Positions 1-6,462 of a DNA stretch of 13,077 bases are shown here, one piece after another. Each line of letters begins with the position of its first letter. The stretch's first letter is position 1. Source of the DNA: CAZKYP01 sp964556885 (GTDB taxonomy: Bacteria; Planctomycetota; Phycisphaerae; Sedimentisphaerales; Anaerobacaceae); NCBI GenBank assembly GCA_964556885.1, contig CAZKYP010000092.1:1-13077 (forward strand), in the 5' to 3' direction. The notes beneath the pieces are model-generated. The model worked only from the letters and a program-made list of their open reading frames with translations, was not told the origin of the DNA and did not search any database. The translations under genes and the position numbers were made by a program.

Positions 1-737
1 CCGTTGCCGTCAAACATACCGGTAAAAGCGCTGAACTCGTTAATACCTATAATATTCAAACTTGTCCCTGTATAAGCACCCAGATCGATATCCGCCATTA
101 ATTTGAATTGTTTGTCCCAGTTGCTGAAATCCGGGCCAATGTCATTCATTTGCTCGGCTGTGTAAATCAGGTACGGGAAATTCGGGTCCCCGATACCTCC
201 GCCATATTTCTTTTCGGCAATAGCATCAAGTCTGTAGGTAAACATGTCCGCACTCTTGGACGGCGGAGTAATTTGACCGGTCAGATGAACCGAATCATCC
301 GTTAGAGTCAGCTTGATGGTTATTTGCGACTTCGAGCCATCGGTGGTGTCACCCTTAAACATAATTGATGTCTCGCTCGATACTGAGCCTGCCAGACCGG
401 TCATATTAAAAAGATGATTTAGGTCCTGGGTATATAGAAATCCGCTTGTTCCTGTAAGGTTTGCATTTACCTGTCTGAAGGAGGCTATAGCCTCGTTGGA
501 ATCAATATATAACTGAAACTGACCTTCAACATGGTATTTTTCATTCACACCGGCAAATCCGCCGGTCTGCACAACAGAGCTTTGGCCGGGAATGAAAGTA
601 TATGTATCAACCTGTGTGGGATCCAGGACATCATGGCAGTCACATGAAGCCCGGACCTGCACATTTATCAACAAAACAGCAAGAACTATGAATATGAATG
701 AGCAATTTATCCTGTTTGAATTGTACCTCTTGACCAT
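1..737 (-). CDS. Exported GLUG-type surface protein, N-terminal part (cut by window edge)
   Basis: The minus frame is open from an ATG at 737 to position 1 (about 245 residues) with no stop, so the C-terminus lies outside the window. The start is supported by a strong GAGGAGG ribosome site 9 bases upstream. The product begins with basic residues (MVKRYNSNR), then a hydrophobic stretch ending in VRA just before Ser-Cys-Asp-Cys, which reads as a Sec signal peptide of about 30 residues. A region of about 155 residues that I do not recognise follows. The last visible part (FPYLIYTAEQMNDIG, then FKLMADIDLG and FTGMFDGNG) matches the pattern that introduces GLUG repeats in many planctomycete secreted proteins. 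A surface or extracellular role is inferred from the signal peptide and repeat type; ligand and function are unknown. A C-terminal sorting tail could lie beyond the edge. Confidence 0.8.
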   Translation of the reverse strand, partial: MVKRYNSNRINCSFIFIVLAVLLINVQVRASCDCHDVLDPTQVDTYTFIPGQSSVVQTGGFAGVNEKYHVEGQFQLYIDSNEAIASFRQVNANLTGTSGFLYTQDLNHLFNMTGLAGSVSSETSIMFKGDTTDGSKSQITIKLTLTDDSVHLTGQITPPSKSADMFTYRLDAIAEKKYGGGIGDPNFPYLIYTAEQMNDIGPDFSNWDKQFKLMADIDLGAYTGTSLNIIGINEFSAFTGMFDGN

Positions 738-783
738 TTCGTACAGTCCTCCTCATACAAAGAGCTATTTTACAGCCTGTAAT

Positions 784-812
784 ATTATAACATAATCAAA
801 TACGAAAACCAA
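784..812 (-). promoter_or_regulatory. Extended -10 promoter for the GLUG-type gene
   Basis: On the minus strand a perfect TATAAT (784-789) is preceded by TGT, giving an extended -10 (TGTTATAAT). A poor -35 (TTGGTT, 807-812) sits 17 bases further upstream. Transcription would start near 777, leaving about 40 bases of leader containing the GAGGAGG ribosome site. A good extended -10 can compensate for a weak -35. Confidence 0.55.
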
Positions 813-876
813 GATTGATTAGCTAAAACAGCTCGAAGATCAGGTGTAATTAGCAGATATGGTAAGCGGAAAAATG

Positions 877-906
877 TTGTAAAAATTTACCTATTTAGTG
901 TAGACT
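877..906 (+). promoter_or_regulatory. Weak candidate promoter for the aminotransferase gene
   Basis: TTGTAA (877-882), an 18-base spacer and TAGACT (901-906) give 4 of 6 matches at each box, about 50 bases ahead of the ATG at 956. The 738-955 gap is AT-rich and divergent, so some promoter is expected here. No operator or riboswitch-like fold was seen. Confidence 0.3.
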
Positions 907-955
907 ATCCGATTGTGTCAAAAGAAAGACTTTTTATTAACTTTTGGGAAGATTT

Positions 956-2188
956 ATGTCTGGATTCGGAATAAATAACAGTATCAACCAGGATTGTAAT
1001 AAGCGTATCGAGCCGGCGCAGAGAATAACACGTTTGCCGCCCTATCTGTTCGGGCGAATAAATGCGCTGAAACTGGCAAAGCGCCAGGCGGGTGTGGATC
1101 TTATCGACCTGGGCATGGGTAATCCATCGGACCCGGCTCCGAAAATTGTTATCGACAAGCTTTGCGAGGCGGTACAGGACCCTCGTAATCATAGATACAG
1201 TGCTTCGAAGGGTATCAAGAACCTCCGCGGCGAAATTGCAAAAAAATACGCACGTAAATGGAACGTACAGCTTGACCCGGAAACGGAAGTGCTGGCCTGC
1301 ATAGGTTCGAAAGAAGGATTCAGCCATTTGTGCCTGGCGATGATGGGACCGGGCGATACCGCGATTGTCCCCGACCCTGCATTCCCCATACATAACTATG
1401 CAGTAGCACTGGCAGGTGCGAATGTTGTGTCAGTACCTCTGGGAAATGACCAGAAATTTATAGACGATATCGCAATGGTCATCGAGAAGATGTACCCGAA
1501 GCCCAAGCTTCTGATTCTCAATTATCCACACAATCCGACTGCAATGACCGTCGATGAAGGTTTTTTTGAGCCGGTCGTCGAGCTGGCAAAGAAGTTCGGC
1601 GTAGCAGTGGTCCATGACTTCGCTTACGGCGAGACCTGCTTCGACGGATATAAAGCTCCGAGCTTTCTTTCGGTTAAAGGTGCAAAGGACGTCGGAGTCG
1701 AGTTTATCACGATGAGCAAGCCATATAATATGGCGGGATTCCGTATTGGCTTCATGGCGGGTAATAAAGACATGATAGACTACCTCGCCACGATAAAGGG
1801 ATATTACGACTACGGCATCTTCCAGGCGATTCAAATAGCAGGTATTATCGCATTGCGACATTGCGACGATGATATCATCACCCAAAATCTGAAATACCAA
1901 TCGCGGCGTGATGTCGTTTGCGATGGTCTTAGCAGGATTGGCTGGGAAGTGGAAAAGCCGCGTGCTTCCATGTTCGTCTGGGCAAAGGTGCCGAAGGAAC
2001 ATTCCCAGGGCAAAGGCAGCATTGACTTTGCAATGGACCTGATGGAATATGCGGAAGTGGCTATTTCGCCTGGCAGGGCCTTCGGCGAAGGCGGCGAAGA
2101 TTATATGCGTATCGCCCTTGTGGAAAACGAGCAGCGTCTGCGGCAGGCCGTTCGCAACATAGGTCGGTTCGTACGAAAAAGCCAGTAA
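956..2188 (+). CDS. alaC: PLP-dependent class I aminotransferase, AlaC/DapL-like
   Basis: A 410-residue fold-type I aminotransferase that closely follows E. coli AlaC (YfdZ, glutamate-pyruvate aminotransferase, 412 residues) in length and motif order. Visible features are RLPPYLF near the N-terminus, DLGMGNPSDPAP, GSKEGFSHL, the NPTA loop (193-196), HDFAY with the cofactor-binding Asp (about 221), SKPYNMAGFRIGF with the Schiff-base Lys (about 255) and its Arg (about 263), and MRIALVENE with the substrate-carboxylate Arg (about 385). The enzyme should be cytoplasmic and exchange an amino group between alanine and 2-oxoglutarate. The same subfamily includes LL-diaminopimelate aminotransferases, so a lysine-pathway role is possible. 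I chose the ATG at 956 over an in-frame TTG at 944; the purine-rich GGGAAGA lies just before it, which is a close and imperfect ribosome site. It is monocistronic in this window. Confidence 0.85.
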   Translation: MSGFGINNSINQDCNKRIEPAQRITRLPPYLFGRINALKLAKRQAGVDLIDLGMGNPSDPAPKIVIDKLCEAVQDPRNHRYSASKGIKNLRGEIAKKYARKWNVQLDPETEVLACIGSKEGFSHLCLAMMGPGDTAIVPDPAFPIHNYAVALAGANVVSVPLGNDQKFIDDIAMVIEKMYPKPKLLILNYPHNPTAMTVDEGFFEPVVELAKKFGVAVVHDFAYGETCFDGYKAPSFLSVKGAKDVGVEFITMSKPYNMAGFRIGFMAGNKDMIDYLATIKGYYDYGIFQAIQIAGIIALRHCDDDIITQNLKYQSRRDVVCDGLSRIGWEVEKPRASMFVWAKVPKEHSQGKGSIDFAMDLMEYAEVAISPGRAFGEGGEDYMRIALVENEQRLRQAVRNIGRFVRKSQ

Positions 2189-2288
2189 TAAAATCTCAAC
2201 TCGCAATCAATAATGAGATGGACCAAATTATTATAAAACGATACTGTTTATAGGACTCCTGAGGTTTAGGTTTAACCAAGGAAAAAGC

Positions 2289-2317
2289 TTGACTTTCTGA
2301 GCTAATTATGGTTTAAT
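2289..2317 (+). promoter_or_regulatory. Sigma-70-like promoter for the PEP-CTERM gene
   Basis: TTGACT (2289-2294), a 17-base spacer and TTTAAT (2312-2317). TGG directly before the -10 provides the TGn extended element. Transcription would start near 2324, giving a leader of about 70 bases that contains a small hairpin and a GGGGGAG ribosome site. This is one of three TTGACT-N17 promoters in the window. Confidence 0.6.
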
Positions 2318-2336
2318 ATTATAATAGAAATCAGCA

Positions 2337-2354
2337 ATCACATGGGGGTGTGAT
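2337..2354 (+). repeat. Small perfect inverted repeat in the PEP-CTERM gene leader
   Basis: ATCACA and TGTGAT flank a TGGGGG loop (6-bp stem, 6-base loop), between the predicted promoter and the ribosome site. There is no U-tract, so it is not a terminator. It could be a minor 5' leader hairpin or a protein-binding half-site pair. It is short enough to be chance. Confidence 0.35.
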
Positions 2355-2393
2355 AGTATTATCGTCTCGTATCAGAATGGGGGAGTTAATCTG

Positions 2394-2972
2394 ATGAAAA
2401 TGCGCAGTTCGATATTCGTTAGATTGACGAAAATGATATTCGTTCTGTTCATTCTTGCATTCGGATTTTCTGCGCCCGCCCATTGCCAGACAAAAGACGT
2501 TACACTCATGCTCCGGCAAAGCCCGGTTGCAGGCGGCTCTGTAACTCCAAACACCGGGATTCATCATTTTACCGCCGATTCTCAGATTACCCTGATTGCT
2601 AATCCAAAACCCGGTTATCGTTTTATACAATGGCTTGGCGATGTCAGCGACCCGGCGGCAAACAGCACCATTGTTTACCTTGACGAACCGAAAGTTGTGA
2701 TAGCCGTTTTCGAGCAAACAGAAAACGGGGCCCTGGACCTGAAAAAGGGCATGCCTGCCGGTGGCGGCGGATTAATCGCAACCTCTGCAGATTTCTACCA
2801 GGGAACAGATGTGAGTTACGCCGGCGGAGTTAAACAAAAGACACAATGGACAAAAAAGACGAAATATAAAAACCCCGATGTTGTTGTACCGGAACCAGCA
2901 ACCGGAGTACTACTATTGCTCGGCGGCCTGTTCACTATGACAAGACGTAAACAGCGCAATTCATCTCGATAA
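2394..2972 (+). CDS. Exported InlB-repeat protein with PEP-CTERM sorting tail
   Basis: A 192-residue exported protein. The ATG at 2394 has GGGGGAG about 9 bases upstream. Residues 1-31 form a Sec signal peptide (basic start, hydrophobic core, APAHC end). Residues of about 36-107 resemble one divergent InlB/Listeria-Bacteroides repeat: SPVAGGSVTPNTG, then ITLIANPKPGYRFIQWLGDV and a final VVIAVFEQ strand. A Gly-rich, Lys-rich linker follows. The C-terminus is a textbook PEP-CTERM signal: VPEPAT (165-170), a hydrophobic stretch and a basic TRRKQR end. Proteins of this class are normally cut and anchored by an exosortase, which is not in this window. The mature protein would be little more than one repeat plus linker, so it may be a small cell-surface or matrix component. 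Its binding partner is unknown. Confidence 0.85.
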   Translation: MKMRSSIFVRLTKMIFVLFILAFGFSAPAHCQTKDVTLMLRQSPVAGGSVTPNTGIHHFTADSQITLIANPKPGYRFIQWLGDVSDPAANSTIVYLDEPKVVIAVFEQTENGALDLKKGMPAGGGGLIATSADFYQGTDVSYAGGVKQKTQWTKKTKYKNPDVVVPEPATGVLLLLGGLFTMTRRKQRNSSR

Positions 2973-2987
2973 TAAAACCCAAGAATA

Positions 2988-3254
2988 CTATTCGAATTCA
3001 TGGCCGCAGGTATCCTGGGTCACACACTCGGATTCGGTCCGGGGATATTTCCTGCAGTTCAGAGGACGAATCGAATAGATGCTGCAGTAGGATGAGCCGT
3101 CAGGTTTGAACCTGAGAAACCAGCAGACGTTCGGCAGTTTGCAACACGCCCCGCAGTGAATACATTGCCCCTTTCGTTTTTCGGATACAGGTAATACACA
3201 CGTAAACGTCCGTTTTATCTTGGCAGCCCATGTATTTCTTTTTTCATCAGCCAT
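2988..3254 (-). CDS. Minimal YkgJ-type cysteine-cluster protein
   Basis: An 88-residue protein with ten cysteines. Its core is CIHCGACC (CxxCxxCC, residues 31-38), followed by Cys44, the CSIYSIRPLNCRKYP segment (57-71) and further cysteines at 77 and 83. This order matches the YkgJ/CxxCxxCC family (PF03692), thought to bind zinc or an Fe-S cluster; some members are annotated as flagellin N-methylases, an activity I cannot support here. At 88 residues it is shorter than many family members, yet the conserved block is complete. I chose the ATG at 3254, preceded by GAAGAAG, over an in-frame TTG at 3284 that would add ten residues. It converges on the PEP-CTERM gene with only 15 bases between the stops. 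Function unknown. Confidence 0.7.
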   Translation of the reverse strand: MADEKRNTWAAKIKRTFTCVLPVSEKRKGQCIHCGACCKLPNVCWFLRFKPDGSSYCSIYSIRPLNCRKYPRTESECVTQDTCGHEFE

Positions 3255-3356
3255 AATATGTACTTCTTCAATAAACAAAACCAAAAAAACTTATCAACCA
3301 ATATACTCTAATATAGCAAGAATACACAATACCAATTATTGATTCTATCCCCACAT

Positions 3357-3392
3357 AAAAAGAGACAACCGGCGTTTCAGTCGATTGTCTCC
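3357..3392 (-). terminator. Intrinsic terminator of the sigma/anti-sigma/lipoprotein operon
   Basis: On the minus strand GAGACAA (3391-3385) pairs with TTGTCTC (3368-3362). The stem continues inward after one mismatch with about four more pairs. It is followed directly by five T residues (3361-3357). It lies about 33 bases after the lipoprotein stop codon, in the correct orientation to end that transcript. Confidence 0.8.
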
Positions 3393-3424
3393 CTAATAGG
3401 CTATTCAATATAAAAATCCTTCTG

Positions 3425-4912
3425 CTATTTATCAGGCTTCAATTTGTCCATTACCTCATCAGGCCAGCTCTCACTTAAAACTCTGCTCTGGTTGTCCGTT
3501 CTATTAAGAATCACGATTTCATTACGTCCCGGCTCTTCCTCGCCTTCCTGGATTTCTGACTCAGGAAGAAAATGACTCCCGCCGGATACGAGGAAAGATA
3601 TCTCGTCGTTGCCCTTCCATGACGGAATCAATTCAGAAATCTCTTCTTCCCCGAATCCTTCATTTTCCTCAATCGGAATGTTCATGGAATCCGTTCCCAG
3701 ATCGTAAATCACAAACCGATTATGCTTTATCGGCAGCAATACTTTCTTGCCGTCCGGTGACAGCTCGAATTGCAGCATTGCAAGAACCTGGCAGACATTC
3801 GATACGTTCGACGGCAATACTTCCGAGACCGTCCCTATTTCAGAATCATAGCAGAACAGGGACCAGCGGCCTTCGTTTGTCTTGCTCACAGGAAGTGACA
3901 TAGCAGCGGTCGAAAAGAATATTCGCCCGCCCGCGCCGTACCGAACCTTCAGCCACGGGTAATAAACCAGACCCGCAAACGAAGAGGCTTCACTGGTGCA
4001 TTCGTGCGTTTGGACCGATGCGTTTTCTATGGGCTTCGCCAAAAGATTATTTTCGTCGTCCGTTATAACTCGTTCTCGAAGCGTACCAAAAACAGCCTCG
4101 TCGCCTTTGAGGTCTTCAGAGTCCGCACGAAAATATACGATTGCCTTCCCGTCCTTGCGCCAATCGTAACCGAAGGCGACCCTGTCATCGACAAGCATCG
4201 CTTTCACATCACCCTTTAGCGATGCAACATAAAGAGAATATTCCTCGTCTTCCTCTCCGTGCCGCGTCTGCATAAGATAGGAAACATATCGATTATCCGG
4301 CGAAAACCGTGTAATAACCGTTCCGAAAATATTGGTCGCTATCACGCGCTTGTCATTCAGATTGTCCCTGGGCACAACGACAACCTGAAAATATTTCAAT
4401 CCTTTCTCTTTGCTCAGTTTAATTCCCTCTTCACCCAATGCTTTTAGGACCTGATCATCCGCATTTTCATACATATAACGTATTGCCCAGTTTTTGTATT
4501 CTTCCGGTTTCAGAAGCTCCTCATCAGGCTCGGGAAACTTATCAATCATTCCAGGACCGCCCGTTCTCAGGATATCCTCAGCCATTAAACCGGCGGCATC
4601 CTTTATCATCTTCACCTGTCCCGGTGGTAACATCCCTAATCCTTCCGACAGGCTGTTACACTCGACGTCCCGACTGTAGACAATCAGACTGCCGTCTTTC
4701 GAAATATCCGGCAATACCTGAACATTCTCGTTCGTAACTTCCGTCAATCGGCCGCTCTGGCCGTCTACCAGAAACAGTGCCCCGTCAACCCTCAGCAGGC
4801 CCACCGAGCCGTCTTCGGACCACTGAAGCGAATCTTCGGGAATGCAGCCGGAAAACAAAATCACAAAAATACAAAAAACAATCAAACCGTATGTCACTAT
4901 ACCTTTACTCAT
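3425..4912 (-). CDS. Beta-propeller (PD40/TolB-like) lipoprotein, third gene of the ECF operon
   Basis: A 495-residue protein with a lipoprotein signal: a hydrophobic stretch ending in the lipobox LFSGC, lipid-attachment Cys at 23. Several propeller-blade signatures of the PD40/TolB kind are visible: WSEDGSVGLLRV (31-42), ISKDGSLIVYS (70-80), FSPDNRYVSYL (203-213), WRKDGKAIVYF (251-261) and LSPDGKKVLL (384-393). A helical, charged insert separates the second blade from the third (about 90-175). It should sit on the periplasmic side of a membrane. Its start overlaps the end of the anti-sigma gene by 8 bases, which suggests translational coupling, and an intrinsic terminator follows it. By context it may sense or report envelope state to the sigma pair, or simply be co-regulated cargo. 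No catalytic motif was seen. Confidence 0.75.
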   Translation of the reverse strand: MSKGIVTYGLIVFCIFVILFSGCIPEDSLQWSEDGSVGLLRVDGALFLVDGQSGRLTEVTNENVQVLPDISKDGSLIVYSRDVECNSLSEGLGMLPPGQVKMIKDAAGLMAEDILRTGGPGMIDKFPEPDEELLKPEEYKNWAIRYMYENADDQVLKALGEEGIKLSKEKGLKYFQVVVVPRDNLNDKRVIATNIFGTVITRFSPDNRYVSYLMQTRHGEEDEEYSLYVASLKGDVKAMLVDDRVAFGYDWRKDGKAIVYFRADSEDLKGDEAVFGTLRERVITDDENNLLAKPIENASVQTHECTSEASSFAGLVYYPWLKVRYGAGGRIFFSTAAMSLPVSKTNEGRWSLFCYDSEIGTVSEVLPSNVSNVCQVLAMLQFELSPDGKKVLLPIKHNRFVIYDLGTDSMNIPIEENEGFGEEEISELIPSWKGNDEISFLVSGGSHFLPESEIQEGEEEPGRNEIVILNRTDNQSRVLSESWPDEVMDKLKPDK

Positions 4913-5441
4913 TATATTTCTCCTTTACATATTGTCTGTACCTGTCCCACAAACCCTGACTTTGGATAATAGCTCCGTTGATACTATGTGGTTTTATATT
5001 CAGCATCGTGACAGCTTTATCCCGCCAGAAACCATCATCGATATTTCTCAAACTGAAAACCGGTCGTTTTTCAGTCAAATCCGATATAGCCGCTACCACT
5101 CGAGATCGCTGAGGTGCAGTATCCGGTTTTGACCACCGCCCTGCCAACCCACCGATGAATACTGCAAAAACCACAACCGCCGCCCATCGCAAGACCGGCC
5201 ACCAGTTAAATCGTGACAATTGCTTTATGTTCACCGGTCCTGATTTAACGTCACTGTGACAACTTTCAATCCTTTCTCTGATTCCGGCTTCTGTTTTTCC
5301 GTATATGAGCAACATTTCATCGGCCCATTTATTCGTCTCTGGATGCTCTGCAAGATACGTTCTGAACAAAGTCTCCGTATCTTCGTTCAATTCCCCCGCC
5401 GCAGAATCTATCGCCAGCCTTTCAATTATTTCACGTTTCAT
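4905..5441 (-). CDS. Single-pass membrane anti-sigma factor
   Basis: A 178-residue protein. The N-terminal part (1-78) is helical and charged and would be cytoplasmic. One membrane segment spans about 82-100 (VLRWAAVVVFAVFIGGLAG). The remaining 75 or so residues would be periplasmic and contain a conserved-looking FSLRNIDDGFW stretch. There is no HxxxCxxC zinc-binding motif, so it is not a classical ZAS-type anti-sigma factor; the role is inferred from position and topology. The ATG at 5441 has AGGAA nearby and overlaps the end of the sigma gene by 11 bases. A longer reading upstream would run inside the sigma gene and is unlikely. Its 3' end overlaps the lipoprotein gene by 8 bases. This tight coupling is typical of sigma/anti-sigma pairs, which need matched amounts. 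Confidence 0.75.
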   Translation of the reverse strand: MKREIIERLAIDSAAGELNEDTETLFRTYLAEHPETNKWADEMLLIYGKTEAGIRERIESCHSDVKSGPVNIKQLSRFNWWPVLRWAAVVVFAVFIGGLAGRWSKPDTAPQRSRVVAAISDLTEKRPVFSLRNIDDGFWRDKAVTMLNIKPHSINGAIIQSQGLWDRYRQYVKEKYNE

Positions 5442-5937
5442 TTTCCTGTTCCCCAATTTGTTTTTTAACCTCTTTAAGTCCCCTGTGCAATCGCGACCTG
5501 ACGGTCCCGACCGGAATTCCAAGTGCCTCGGCGATTTGGGCATAACTCAGTCCCGCCGTAAATTTCAGATGGATTACATCCGTCTGTTCTTCATTCAACC
5601 TTTTCACTGCATCCCACACCATATCAAGCTCGTCGTCTTTTTTCTCATCCGAAACTTCTTTCGTAAATCCATCAATATCCTCTATTCCGATATCGATTTT
5701 TCGTTGCTTTTGCCTGAACCAGTCGACGCGTGTTCTCCTGGCAATACCCCAGAGCCATGCCTGCCTGCTTGCTTTTGCGTTGTACTGTCCCCATGCCCGC
5801 AGCGCTCGCAGGAAACAGTCCTGTGTCATATCGTCCGCATCGGTCCAGTTATCGCACATGCAAAACATAAATGCACGCACCCTGCCGGCGGTCTGGGACC
5901 AGAATTCATTAAATTCTCTTGAGAATTCGTCTGTCAT
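5431..5937 (-). CDS. ECF-type RNA polymerase sigma factor
   Basis: A 168-residue sigma-70 family protein with only regions 2 and 4, the ECF (group IV) layout. Region 2 covers about 7-77, with DADDMTQDCFLRALRAW for core binding and WLWGIARRTRVDWFRQ for -10 recognition. Region 4 covers about 106-158, with LNEEQTDVIHLKF and the helix-turn-helix YAQIAEALGIPVGTVRSRLHRG. It should direct RNA polymerase to a small regulon and be held inactive by the overlapping downstream membrane protein. The ATG at 5937 is preceded by a weak GCGGA site. A GGAACTT-type promoter lies 20-45 bases upstream, so the operon is probably autoregulated. I cannot assign a specific ECF group. Confidence 0.92.
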   Translation of the reverse strand: MTDEFSREFNEFWSQTAGRVRAFMFCMCDNWTDADDMTQDCFLRALRAWGQYNAKASRQAWLWGIARRTRVDWFRQKQRKIDIGIEDIDGFTKEVSDEKKDDELDMVWDAVKRLNEEQTDVIHLKFTAGLSYAQIAEALGIPVGTVRSRLHRGLKEVKKQIGEQENET

Positions 5938-5956
5938 TTTGCAATCCGCTAATAAA

Positions 5957-5981
5957 GTCGGCGCTGCTTCAAAAAAGTTCC
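5957..5981 (-). promoter_or_regulatory. Candidate ECF-dependent autoregulatory promoter
   Basis: On the minus strand GGAAC (5981-5977, continuing as GGAACTTTTTT) is followed after 16 bases by CGAC (5960-5957). GGAACTT is the classic RpoE-type -35, and C/G-T/A-C -10 boxes at this spacing are common for ECF sigma factors. It sits directly ahead of the sigma gene, fitting autoregulation. The leader would be very short (about 10-15 bases). Confidence 0.5.
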
Positions 5982-6092
5982 CAAAAGGACAATAAATATT
6001 TTAAAAAGACAGTCAAAACTATACACCTATACCATTGTAAACTAAAACCAAAGGGTATGGCTATCTTAAGATTTGCTTATATGGATTGAGCT

Positions 6093-6419
6093 TTATGATT
6101 TCCTGAAAACCGCGACGACGTTTTCGACCTCAACGACAAACAGGCGATTGTCGCCCTCGAAATCCACCGGGATGGCCCCTTTGGGATTGAACAGGACCTT
6201 GTCGTATTGCCGCAGCGGTATGTCGGGAGAGTTCTGGACCTCGGCGGAAATTGTTACAATTCTGCCGGTTATCGTGGGGATTTCTATATTATCCGGCAAC
6301 TGGATGCCGCCTTTGGTTTGTTTTTTGTCCTCATCCTTGCGAATCAGCACCCGCTTGCCTATCGGCTCTACAGTCTCAAGAGCCGGCGTTTCTATTTTTT
6401 TATCCTTGCTCATCGCCAT
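6093..6419 (-). CDS. groES: Stand-alone GroES-like co-chaperonin
   Basis: A 108-residue Cpn10-family protein. After a short N-terminal extension (MAMSKDKKIETPALET) it shows VEPIGKRVLIRKDE, the TKGGIQLPD mobile-loop segment, the TGRIVTISAE strand, YDKVLFNPKGAIPVDFEG and a final LFVVEVENVVAVF. The length and strand order match GroES, which caps the GroEL chamber during protein folding. The usual mobile-loop tripeptide that docks on GroEL is Ile-Val-Leu or close to it; here it is Ile-Gln-Leu. No groEL follows: the next gene downstream encodes the ECF sigma factor. The gene lies 43 bases after argF on the same strand and could be read from the arginine promoter. ATGs at 6419 and 6413 are both possible, and neither has a clear ribosome site. 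Confidence 0.8.
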   Translation of the reverse strand: MAMSKDKKIETPALETVEPIGKRVLIRKDEDKKQTKGGIQLPDNIEIPTITGRIVTISAEVQNSPDIPLRQYDKVLFNPKGAIPVDFEGDNRLFVVEVENVVAVFRKS

Positions 6420-6433
6420 CCATACAGACTTGT

Positions 6434-6460
6434 AGCATGGGCAATTTACTTGCCCATGCT
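6434..6460 (-). repeat. Perfect 11-bp inverted repeat between argF and groES
   Basis: AGCATGGGCAA and TTGCCCATGCT flank a 5-base loop, with every stem position paired. It begins 2 bases after the argF stop codon and ends 14 bases before the groES start. No run of T follows on the minus strand, so it is not a standard intrinsic terminator. It may be an RNA stem that protects the argBDF message, a processing or partial-termination site, or a structure that limits groES translation. Confidence 0.75.
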
Positions 6461-6462
6461 GT

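Noticed and set aside
1430..2206. Long open frame antisense to the aminotransferase gene
   Set aside because: No ribosome site or recognisable motif; it mirrors a gene with complete catalytic motifs on the other strand.
2193..2219. ATCTCA/TGAGAT inverted repeat after the aminotransferase stop
   Set aside because: Only a 6-bp AT-rich stem with a 15-base loop and no T-run; not convincing as a terminator.
5912..5927. AATTCTC-TT-GAGAATT palindrome in the 5' end of the sigma gene
   Set aside because: It falls on codons for the repeated Glu-Phe residues (EFSREFNEF) and the 2-base loop is too small for an RNA hairpin. An operator cannot be excluded but nothing supports it.
6001..6092. Possible terminator after groES (CCATACC and GGTATAGG)
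   Set aside because: The stem is short and imperfect with a long loop and no following T-run, so I did not annotate it.
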